Assembly: GCA_002329525.1 (NCBI GenBank)
Contig: DCTI01000227.1
Span: 415-7,653, forward strand
Direction: 5' to 3'
Source of the DNA: Negativicutes bacterium UBA1444
Lineage (GTDB): Bacteria; Bacillota; Negativicutes; UBA1444
Length of the DNA stretch: 7,239 nucleotides
The notes under the pieces: generated by a model
Database searches by the model: none
What the model was told of the DNA's origin: nothing
What the model saw: only the letters and a program-made list of their open reading frames with translations
Shown here: positions 1 through 5,531 of the stretch, one piece after another
Layout of the letters: the number at the start of each line of letters is the position of its first letter
How positions within the stretch are numbered: the first letter of the stretch is position 1
Made by a program: the position numbers and the translations under genes

Positions 1-1415
1 CCCGTCCAGTTGGTGTGGAAGAACTGACCGCGCGGGCTGTCCAGACGCTCATAGGTGTGCGCGCCGAAATAGTCGCGCTGCGCCTGCGTCAGGTTGGCGG
101 GCAGGCGGTCGGTACGATAGGCGTCAAAGTAAGATAGCGACGCGGCCAGGGCGTAAACGGGAATGCCCAGCAGCACGCCGGTGGATACCACGCGGCGCAG
201 CGCCGCCTGGCGCGCCAGGATGGCCTCCTTGAAGAACGGGTCGAGCAGCAGGTTGTCCAGGTCGGGGTTGGCGCGAAAAGCGCGGGTGATGTCATTCAAA
301 AAGCGCGCGCGGATGATGCAGCCGCCGCGCCACAGCAGGGCGATTTCCCCGAACTTCAGGTTCCAGCCATATTCTTTGCTGGCGGCGGCCAACAGCGCAA
401 AGCCCTGGGCATAGGAACAGATTTTGGACGCATACAGCGCATCGTGAACCGCCTGGATCAGTTGCTCCCGGTCGCCGGTCCAGCGACCCTGCGGTCCCTT
501 CAATACTTCGGCCGCCTTGACCCGTTCCGGCTTGATCGCCGACATGCAGCGGGCAAATACGGCTTCGGTGATCGCCGGCGTCGGAATCCCCAGGTCCAGG
601 GCGCTCTGGGAAGTCCATTTGCCGGTTCCCTTCTGCCCTGCCTTATCCAGGATCATTTCCACCAGCGGCCGGCCGGTTTCCGGATCGTTGACCGCCATGA
701 TGTCCCGGGTAATCTCGATGAGGTAGGAATCCAGCGGTCCCTGGTTCCAGCGGGAGAACACCCCGTGCAGTTCGGCCGCCGTGAGTCCGCCGGCGCGGCT
801 CAGGATATAATAGGCTTCAGCAATCAGCTGCATATCCGAATATTCGATCCCGTTATGGACCATCTTCACATAATGGCCGGCGCCGTCCGGGCCGACGAAG
901 GCGCAGCACGGACCATCCGTCACCTGCGCGGCGATTTTCGTGAACAACGGCGCCAGTTCCCGATAGGCGTCCATGTCCCCACCCGGCATCAGGCTCGGGC
1001 CCTTCAAAGCCCCTTCTTCACCGCCGGACACGCCAGTGCCGATGAAGCGGATCCCTTTGGTGGCCAGTGTCCGGAAACGGCGGCGCGTATCCTCAAAGAA
1101 CGAGTTGCCGCCGTCAATGATAATATCGCCCGGCTCCAGGTAGGGCAATACCTGATCGATCATGTCGTCCACCGGTTTGCCGGCCTTGACCATCAGCATG
1201 ACCCGCCGGGGTTTCGCCAGCGCGGCAGCCAGTTCAGCCAGGGAATGTGCCCCCTGTACCGCCAGTCCGGCGGCGTTGCCGGCCAAAAATTCGTCAACCT
1301 TGGACGTGGTACGGTTGAATACACAAACCTGAAAACCCTTGCTCACCATATTCAGAACCAGATTTTCCCCCATCACGGCCAAGCCGATGAGGCCGATGTC
1401 ACACAGCGGTTTCAC
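1..1415 (-). CDS. gnd: 6-phosphogluconate dehydrogenase, decarboxylating (C-terminal end cut by window edge)
   Basis: This enzyme oxidises and decarboxylates 6-phosphogluconate to ribulose 5-phosphate with NAD(P)+, in the cytosolic oxidative pentose phosphate pathway. The frame starts at GTG (1415), preceded by GGGGAGGA at 1423-1430 with seven bases between, and stays open for 471 codons to the left edge. The Rossmann motif GLAVMG is at residues 11-16 and NRT at 34-36, the latter typical of NADP-binding members. The substrate loop GTGVSGGEEGALKG is at 126-139. The catalytic stretch VKMVHNGIEY is at 183-192, giving K184 and E191 as the general base and acid known in the family. KGTGKWTSQSALDLG and YFGAHTYER near the C-terminus are equally characteristic. 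The last readable residues FFHTNWTG align with the extreme C-terminus of the E. coli enzyme (FHTEWLD), so only about one to three codons and the stop are probably missing. It is the last visible gene of a kinase-oxidase-gnd run. Confidence 0.97.
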   Translation of the reverse strand, partial: MKPLCDIGLIGLAVMGENLVLNMVSKGFQVCVFNRTTSKVDEFLAGNAAGLAVQGAHSLAELAAALAKPRRVMLMVKAGKPVDDMIDQVLPYLEPGDIIIDGGNSFFEDTRRRFRTLATKGIRFIGTGVSGGEEGALKGPSLMPGGDMDAYRELAPLFTKIAAQVTDGPCCAFVGPDGAGHYVKMVHNGIEYSDMQLIAEAYYILSRAGGLTAAELHGVFSRWNQGPLDSYLIEITRDIMAVNDPETGRPLVEMILDKAGQKGTGKWTSQSALDLGIPTPAITEAVFARCMSAIKPERVKAAEVLKGPQGRWTGDREQLIQAVHDALYASKICSYAQGFALLAAASKEYGWNLKFGEIALLWRGGCIIRARFLNDITRAFRANPDLDNLLLDPFFKEAILARQAALRRVVSTGVLLGIPVYALAASLSYFDAYRTDRLPANLTQAQRDYFGAHTYERLDSPRGQFFHTNWT

Positions 1416-1433
1416 TTGCGTTTCCTCCCCTGT

Positions 1434-1451
1434 CAGGCGATAACCCGCCTG
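1434..1451 (-). promoter_or_regulatory. Hairpin just upstream of the gnd ribosome binding site
   Basis: CAGGCG (1434-1439) and CGCCTG (1446-1451) are perfect inverted repeats around a six-base loop, lying three bases upstream of the gnd Shine-Dalgarno (1423-1430). No U-tract follows, so it is not a standard terminator. It could protect a processed mRNA end or tune gnd translation relative to the upstream oxidase gene; no role is shown by the sequence. The rest of the 66-base gap between the oxidase and gnd contains nothing else I recognise. Confidence 0.4.
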
Positions 1452-1481
1452 TATTCTTGGTCTGCCAACCATTCGGATTTC

Positions 1482-2885
1482 TCAGTCCAAAGAGAAAATC
1501 TTGCCCGGATTCATGATTTCGTTGGGGTCCAGGGCTTTTTTGATGGCCTTCATCATTTTTAACTCCACTGGATCACAATACTTTCGCATCAAATCCAGGC
1601 GTTTGTAACCGATGCCATGTTCACCGGACAGCTTGCCCCCCACCGAATAGATGAAGGCGTACAGCTCGTCCTGCAGCAATGGTAACCGTTCATTCCAGAT
1701 TGCCAGCGGCAAATCCTCCTTCAGGATGTCAGCGTGGACATTGCCGTCGGCGGCATGCGCTGCAATATGGACGGTCACCTCGTACTTTCGGCTCAATTCG
1801 GACAGTTTTTGCACCACATCCGGGATACGGGACATCGGCACGACCGTGTCTTCCGCCGAAAAGATCAGGCTACGGGCCCGGTTCGCTTCGCCGAACGTCT
1901 TGCGGGACTTCCAGATTTTCACCGGGTCGGCGACCAGAACCTCCAGCGCCCCGTGGGCGGTACACAGCTCGTCGATCGTCACGCACTGATCTTCCAGGAC
2001 TTCCTCATTGTCGCCGGCCAGCGATACGATGATGTAATGACCCTTGTCGCTGTGCGGCAGTTTCTCGTTCAAAAACTCCTCGCTGCACCGGATGCCCTTG
2101 TTATCCATAAACTCGACACATACCGGGCTGACCGGGGACTGCATGATCCTGGCCACGATGTTGATCGCCGCTTCCGGGCTGTCAAACACAGCCAGCAGGT
2201 CGATCACGTGCGCCGGTTTGGGCGCCAGCTTGAGGTACACTTTCGTGACGATCCCCAGCGTTCCTTCCGAGCCGGCCATCAGCTGGGTCAGGCAATAACC
2301 TGTCGAGTCTTTTTTCAACCGGCCGCCCAGGGTGGTAATTTCCCCCTCCGGCGTGACCACTTCCAATCCCAGTACCTGTTGCCGGGTCGTACCGTATTTA
2401 ATGGCCTTCATGCCGCCGGCATTGGTGGCGACGTTGCCGCCGATGCACGAACTGTCGGAGCTGCTTGGTTCGCCCGGATACAGATAGCCCCGCTCCGTGG
2501 CGAACTTCTGGACGTCGACCGTCCGCACGCCCGGTTCGACAATCAGCACCATATTGGGTTCGTCGAATTCGACGAACTTTGTCATCCGTTCGGTGGATAA
2601 AATGATCCCGCCCGCAAAAGCCACTGCCGCACAGGCATATCCCGTGCCGGCTCCCCGCGGCACGATCGGGATCAGGCGGCGGTTAGCCAGTTGGACGATT
2701 TCCGCCACCTGCCCGGTTGTCTCCGGAAATACCACGGCTTCCGGGAAATGGACGTATTTTTCCCCGGTCACGGCATCATGCGAATAATCTTCCATTTTTT
2801 CACGATCAAGCCAAACGTTCCTGTCACCGACGATTTGTTGCAACTCGGCCACGACCGCGGCATCGACCGGATTATACTTTCCCAT
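1482..2885 (-). CDS. GlcD-like FAD-linked oxidase (glycolate oxidase / D-lactate dehydrogenase family)
   Basis: A cytosolic or membrane-peripheral flavoprotein of 467 residues, probably oxidising a 2-hydroxy acid (D-lactate, glycolate or similar) and passing electrons to an unseen acceptor. Start ATG 2885 is chosen because TAAGGAG (2893-2899) lies seven bases upstream; the frame is open further up to 2939, but that gives an Arg-rich tail unlike the family. An FAD-binding PCMH-type domain spans roughly residues 40-220, with PRGAGTG at 76-82, PSSSDSSCIGGN at 140-151 and NAGG at 155-158. The FAD-oxidase C-terminal domain covers about 220-460, with HAADGNVH at 377-384 and SGEHGIG at 420-426. The length is usual for GlcD/Dld proteins. 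Two motifs are off consensus: the loop after PRGAGTG reads YACAAVAFAGG instead of LSGGA..., and HAADGN replaces HAGDGN. No Fe-S (GlcF) or EtfAB partner gene is in the window, so the substrate cannot be fixed and no symbol is given. Confidence 0.9.
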   Translation of the reverse strand: MGKYNPVDAAVVAELQQIVGDRNVWLDREKMEDYSHDAVTGEKYVHFPEAVVFPETTGQVAEIVQLANRRLIPIVPRGAGTGYACAAVAFAGGIILSTERMTKFVEFDEPNMVLIVEPGVRTVDVQKFATERGYLYPGEPSSSDSSCIGGNVATNAGGMKAIKYGTTRQQVLGLEVVTPEGEITTLGGRLKKDSTGYCLTQLMAGSEGTLGIVTKVYLKLAPKPAHVIDLLAVFDSPEAAINIVARIMQSPVSPVCVEFMDNKGIRCSEEFLNEKLPHSDKGHYIIVSLAGDNEEVLEDQCVTIDELCTAHGALEVLVADPVKIWKSRKTFGEANRARSLIFSAEDTVVPMSRIPDVVQKLSELSRKYEVTVHIAAHAADGNVHADILKEDLPLAIWNERLPLLQDELYAFIYSVGGKLSGEHGIGYKRLDLMRKYCDPVELKMMKAIKKALDPNEIMNPGKIFSLD

Positions 2886-2892
2886 ATGGTTG

Positions 2893-2899
2893 CTCCTTA
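2893..2899 (-). promoter_or_regulatory. Ribosome binding site of the GlcD-like gene
   Basis: TAAGGAG on the minus strand, seven bases before ATG 2885. It decides the start: the in-frame ATG at 2939 has no comparable purine-rich site, and the 18 extra residues it would add do not resemble the family's N-terminus. Confidence 0.8.
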
Positions 2900-2909
2900 C
2901 TCTGCGCCT

Positions 2910-2923
2910 CCGGACAATTCCGG
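2910..2923 (-). repeat. Small inverted repeat between the kinase and oxidase genes
   Basis: CCGGA and TCCGG flank a four-base loop in the 72-base gap between the kinase stop (2958) and the oxidase start (2885). A second pair, GGCCG/CGGCC, overlaps it upstream (about 2921-2945). Neither is followed by a U-tract on the minus strand, so I read the gap as transcribed through. These may be processing or folding elements, or chance in GC-rich DNA. Confidence 0.3.
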
Positions 2924-2957
2924 CCGATTCCGCAGCCAACCGGCCACTTCGCCAAAG

Positions 2958-4043
2958 TTACCGCTGAATGCGGGCCGAACCGCCGCCAGCAAACGCCCGA
3001 ACTTGTTCAAGGCTGCTCATGGTTGTGTCGCCGGGGAATGTCGTCAACAAGGCGCCGTGCGCCCAACCCAGCCGCAACGCCGTCGCCGGCTCTTCACCGG
3101 CCAACAGGCCGTAAATCAGTCCCGACGCAAAGCCGTCGCCGCCGCCTACCCGGTCGTACACATCCAGCTCGGCGGTAGGGGCAGTGTAGGTTTTGCCGTC
3201 CATCCAGGCCACCGCACTCCAGCTGTGACGGTTGGTGGAGTGGACTTCCCGCAGCGTGGTCGCGACAATTTTAATTTGCGGATGCTTGGCGATGACCTGG
3301 TCGATCATGGCGAAAAACGCGCTGGGATCCAGCTTGGATTTTGCCGCCACTTCCGGGCCGGGAATCCCCAGTCCCATTTGCAGATCCTCTTCATTCCCCA
3401 CCAGAACGTCCACATTTTCCAGAATCTTTCCTAGCACTTCCACGGCGCGGCTTGGCCCGCCGACAATATTCCAGAGCTTGGCGCGATAATTCAGGTCGAA
3501 GGAAACCACGGCGCCGGCGGCTTTGGCCGCCTTCATTCCTTCGATGACCACTCCCGGCGTTGTTTCGGACAACGCCGCAAAAATACCACCGCTATGGAAC
3601 CAACGGACGCCGCCGGCAAAAATTTTCTGCCAGTCAAAATCGCCGGCCTTGAGCATGCCGCCGGCCTCGTTCGCCCGATTATAGAAGACGACGGGCGGCC
3701 GGACGCCCTGGCCCCGGTCGCTGTAAACGGTCGCCATATTGGGCCCGTTGACGCCATTATGTTTGAAATGTTTGTAGAAAGCCTGAACTCCCATCGCCTT
3801 TACGCGTTCGGCAATCAAATCGCCGATGGGATAGTCGACCATGGCCGAGGCGACTCCAGTCTTCAGGCCAAAGCAGTCAGCCAAGTTGGCTGCGCAGTTG
3901 AATTCGCCGCCGCTGACATGGATCAGGCATTCCGTCGCCTTGCGGAACGGCACGACTCCGGTATCCAGGCGATGAACCAACGCCCCCACGGAAACGAAAT
4001 CCAATGCGCCTTCAGTACGGATGTTCAAACCGACAGTACTCAT
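2958..4043 (-). CDS. PfkB-family sugar kinase, probably 2-keto-3-deoxygluconate kinase
   Basis: A 361-residue ribokinase-fold enzyme that phosphorylates a sugar or sugar acid with ATP in the cytosol; the best guess is 2-keto-3-deoxygluconate to KDPG (KdgK-like). Start ATG 4043 follows AGGAGGG at 4049-4055 by five bases; the frame is open to 4088 but the upstream ATGs lack such a site. The N-terminal substrate motif GGEFNCAANLA is at about residues 45-55. The PfkB C-terminal signature DRVGGGDGF is around 297-305, with the catalytic base Asp at about 303; GGGD replaces the more general GAGD, a variant I associate with KdgK-like sugar kinases. VGNEEDL in the middle is the usual NxxE-type region that helps bind Mg2+/ATP. 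It heads a run with the GlcD-like oxidase and gnd, which supports a sugar-acid substrate. Other PfkB sugar kinases, such as fructokinase-like ones, cannot be excluded; family assignment is firm, substrate is not, so no symbol is given. Confidence 0.85.
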   Translation of the reverse strand: MSTVGLNIRTEGALDFVSVGALVHRLDTGVVPFRKATECLIHVSGGEFNCAANLADCFGLKTGVASAMVDYPIGDLIAERVKAMGVQAFYKHFKHNGVNGPNMATVYSDRGQGVRPPVVFYNRANEAGGMLKAGDFDWQKIFAGGVRWFHSGGIFAALSETTPGVVIEGMKAAKAAGAVVSFDLNYRAKLWNIVGGPSRAVEVLGKILENVDVLVGNEEDLQMGLGIPGPEVAAKSKLDPSAFFAMIDQVIAKHPQIKIVATTLREVHSTNRHSWSAVAWMDGKTYTAPTAELDVYDRVGGGDGFASGLIYGLLAGEEPATALRLGWAHGALLTTFPGDTTMSSLEQVRAFAGGGSARIQR

Positions 4044-4048
4044 ACTTT

Positions 4049-4055
4049 CCCTCCT
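4049..4055 (-). promoter_or_regulatory. Strong ribosome binding site of the kinase gene
   Basis: AGGAGGG on the minus strand, five bases before ATG 4043. Its near-perfect match to the anti-Shine-Dalgarno decides this start over in-frame ATGs at 4073 and 4088. Confidence 0.85.
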
Positions 4056-4122
4056 AAAAATACGAATTTTCATCTTGCGGGCAACCACTCCGAAGTTTGA
4101 TTGTTCAGACGCTTACGTTTTT

Positions 4123-4151
4123 ATTATATCGCAAAACGGCACATCAGAATA
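4123..4151 (-). promoter_or_regulatory. Putative promoter of the kinase-oxidase-gnd unit
   Basis: A perfect TATAAT sits at 4123-4128 (minus strand) in an AT-rich patch between the decarboxylase terminator and the kinase. Seventeen bases upstream the hexamer is TATTCT (4146-4151), a poor -35, and there is no TGn extension. Transcription would begin near 4116, leaving a leader of about 70 bases that includes the strong Shine-Dalgarno. A consensus -10 with a weak -35 fits a promoter helped by an activator, but no operator is identified. Confidence 0.55.
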
Positions 4152-4167
4152 TATCGGTTTAGTTGCC

Positions 4168-4210
4168 GAATAAAACAATCAGGGCAATTCGGCCTGCCGC
4201 CGAACCGCCC
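4168..4210 (-). terminator. Rho-independent terminator of the decarboxylase gene
   Basis: On the minus strand GGGCGGTTCGGC (4199-4210) pairs with GCCGAATTGCCC (4182-4193) around the loop GGCAG, a 12-bp RNA stem with two G-U pairs. It is followed by the T-rich stretch TGATTGTTTTATT. The hairpin begins about 28 bases after the stop codon at 4239, so it separates the decarboxylase from the kinase unit. Confidence 0.85.
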
Positions 4211-4238
4211 GATCATTTCTCCCATTTGTTTTTCCGGC

Positions 4239-5396
4239 CTAGCCCACCGCTTCCAGGCGGCAGCCTTCCCGAACCTCTTCCCAGACCACGGTCCGGGCTT
4301 TGGCAAACCCGTTGAACGTTGTCGCGGAGGCGGAGCTGTAGGAACCGATGTTGGGCACGAGGATCAAATCGTCTACATCCAGCCGGACGGTTTCCTTTTC
4401 GCGGAAAATCACATCGAAAGAGTCGCAGCTGGGACCGGCGAAGGTCGCCGTCACCGTCGGGCCTTCCTTGAATGGCAGCAGTTCGAAATCCCAGTGGTCA
4501 AAAATAACCCCGGAAAAGGTGCCATAGATTCCTTCATCGAGGAAATACCAGTCCTGGTTGTCACGTTGCTGCCGGCCGATTACCCGCGTGATCAGTTTTA
4601 CGGCCGTCCCGCAAATGAAGCGGCCCGGTTCGGCCCAAATCTCGGTTTGCGGGAAAAATTGCTCCAGCCCCTGATAAATGGTGGTCAGCATCTTCTGAAT
4701 ATCGATCTTGGCGCTACCGGGCGCCCGGATCGGAAACCCGCCGCCAATGTCGAGTATCTGCAAATTCAGTCCCTGCGCTGCCGCTTCATCGAACAATCTG
4801 CGACAAACCTGCAAGGCATTGAGATAGGCGTGGGCCTGCGTCGCCTGACTGCCGACATGAAAGGCCAGACCGGCGACTCGCAGCCCGCAGTCGCGGGCTT
4901 TCAGAAGCAAGGACAAGACGTCCGACGGTTCGGCCCCAAATTTTTTGTTCAAATCGATCAGCGCCTCGGGATTCTGCATGCGGACACGCACCATCACGCC
5001 GGCCCCTGGAGCCACTCGGGCCATCTTCTCGATTTCCGGCGCACTGTCGACCATATAATTCAATATTCCGGCTTGCCGGGCGGTCTCGATACCGTGAACC
5101 GGCTTGATGGGGTTGGCGTACACCATTTGTTCCCCCCGGATCCCCATCGCCTGCAGTTGCAGGATTTCCCCGTCCGAAGCAACATCGAAACAAGACCCCA
5201 GATCCTTCAGTGTGCGGATAATCCGTTCATCCGGATTGGCTTTGACCGCATAATGAATGTTGACCCGGGGCATGTGCTCTTTCAGATACCGGTAATTGTT
5301 TTTGATCTGCTCGACCGACATTACGAGCAGCGGCGTCCCGTATCCGTCCGCCAACCGCTTTACATCGGCCTGGGATAGATGAAATTCCTTTTGCAT
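4239..5396 (-). CDS. Ornithine/lysine decarboxylase, fold-type III PLP enzyme
   Basis: A 385-residue cytosolic decarboxylase that makes putrescine from ornithine and/or cadaverine from lysine. ATG 5396 is chosen because GGGGAG (5402-5407) lies five bases upstream and the protein then aligns from residue 1 with Selenomonas ruminantium lysine/ornithine decarboxylase. YAVKANP holds the PLP lysine at 52; HVGSQ is at 180-184, the phosphate-binding GGGFP at 218-222 and EPGR at 256-259. DEGIYGTFSG leads to D300 in FDHW, and GPSCDSFD at 321-328 carries the dimer-contributed active-site Cys324 and Asp325. NGF near 370 closes the barrel-partner domain. The enzyme is eukaryotic-ODC-like rather than the large fold-type I bacterial form. 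Residues known to set lysine versus ornithine preference in S. ruminantium are mixed here, so the substrate is open. In Negativicutes the diamine is linked to peptidoglycan. Diaminopimelate or carboxynorspermidine decarboxylase is less likely given the GPSCDS and FDHW motifs. The gene has its own promoter and terminator. Confidence 0.9.
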   Translation of the reverse strand: MQKEFHLSQADVKRLADGYGTPLLVMSVEQIKNNYRYLKEHMPRVNIHYAVKANPDERIIRTLKDLGSCFDVASDGEILQLQAMGIRGEQMVYANPIKPVHGIETARQAGILNYMVDSAPEIEKMARVAPGAGVMVRVRMQNPEALIDLNKKFGAEPSDVLSLLLKARDCGLRVAGLAFHVGSQATQAHAYLNALQVCRRLFDEAAAQGLNLQILDIGGGFPIRAPGSAKIDIQKMLTTIYQGLEQFFPQTEIWAEPGRFICGTAVKLITRVIGRQQRDNQDWYFLDEGIYGTFSGVIFDHWDFELLPFKEGPTVTATFAGPSCDSFDVIFREKETVRLDVDDLILVPNIGSYSSASATTFNGFAKARTVVWEEVREGCRLEAVG

Positions 5397-5401
5397 ATCC
5401 A

Positions 5402-5407
5402 CTCCCC
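5402..5407 (-). promoter_or_regulatory. Ribosome binding site of the decarboxylase gene
   Basis: GGGGAG on the minus strand, five bases before ATG 5396. The frame is open to an ATG at 5486, but that start would lie upstream of the predicted promoter (5446-5473), so the short form is preferred. Confidence 0.8.
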
Positions 5408-5445
5408 TTTTTCCCCTGCGATCTTCCGGGCAAAAACCCGATTTG

Positions 5446-5473
5446 ATTGTACCATATCGCGGAAAAACTGCAA
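5446..5473 (-). promoter_or_regulatory. Sigma-70/sigma-A type promoter of the decarboxylase gene
   Basis: On the minus strand TTGCAG (5468-5473) and TACAAT (5446-5451) are separated by 16 bases, immediately downstream of the VanW-gene terminator. Transcription would start near 5439 and leave a leader of about 43 bases, in which CGGG and CCCG can form a small four-bp hairpin. This gives the decarboxylase its own control, separate from the VanW gene. Confidence 0.7.
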
Positions 5474-5484
5474 CATTATTTTGC

Positions 5485-5528
5485 AAAAAAGAATTGCGGG
5501 GAACACCTGCTTTTCAGGCATTCCCCGC
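5485..5528 (-). terminator. Rho-independent terminator of the VanW-family gene
   Basis: On the minus strand GCGGGGAA (5521-5528) pairs with TTCCCCGC (5496-5503). Inside, after a symmetrical two-base bulge, CCTG pairs with CAGG around an AAAAG loop. The stem is followed by AATTC and a run of six T (5485-5490). It starts four bases after the VanW stop codon at 5532, so termination is very tight. Confidence 0.9.
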
Positions 5529-5531
5529 CGA

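Noticed and set aside
444..1562. Plus-strand open frame of 372 codons opposite gnd and the end of the oxidase gene
   Set aside because: It overlaps two firmly identified minus-strand genes and shows no family motif or ribosome binding site.
1734..2600. Plus-strand open frame of 288 codons opposite the GlcD-like gene
   Set aside because: An antisense shadow of a conserved FAD-binding protein, without recognisable domains.
2886..2939. N-terminal extension of the GlcD-like protein (18 residues, Arg-rich)
   Set aside because: ATG 2885 has a well-placed TAAGGAG; the extension has none and is unlike the family.
4101..5378. Long plus-strand open frame of 425 codons opposite the decarboxylase
   Set aside because: It lies fully across a gene with clear catalytic motifs on the other strand, has no recognisable domain, and its composition (many His, Gln, Arg, Pro) is typical of antisense frames in GC-rich DNA.
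5397..5486. N-terminal extension of the decarboxylase (30 residues)
   Set aside because: It would start upstream of the predicted promoter and lacks a ribosome binding site; the shorter form matches the family N-terminus.
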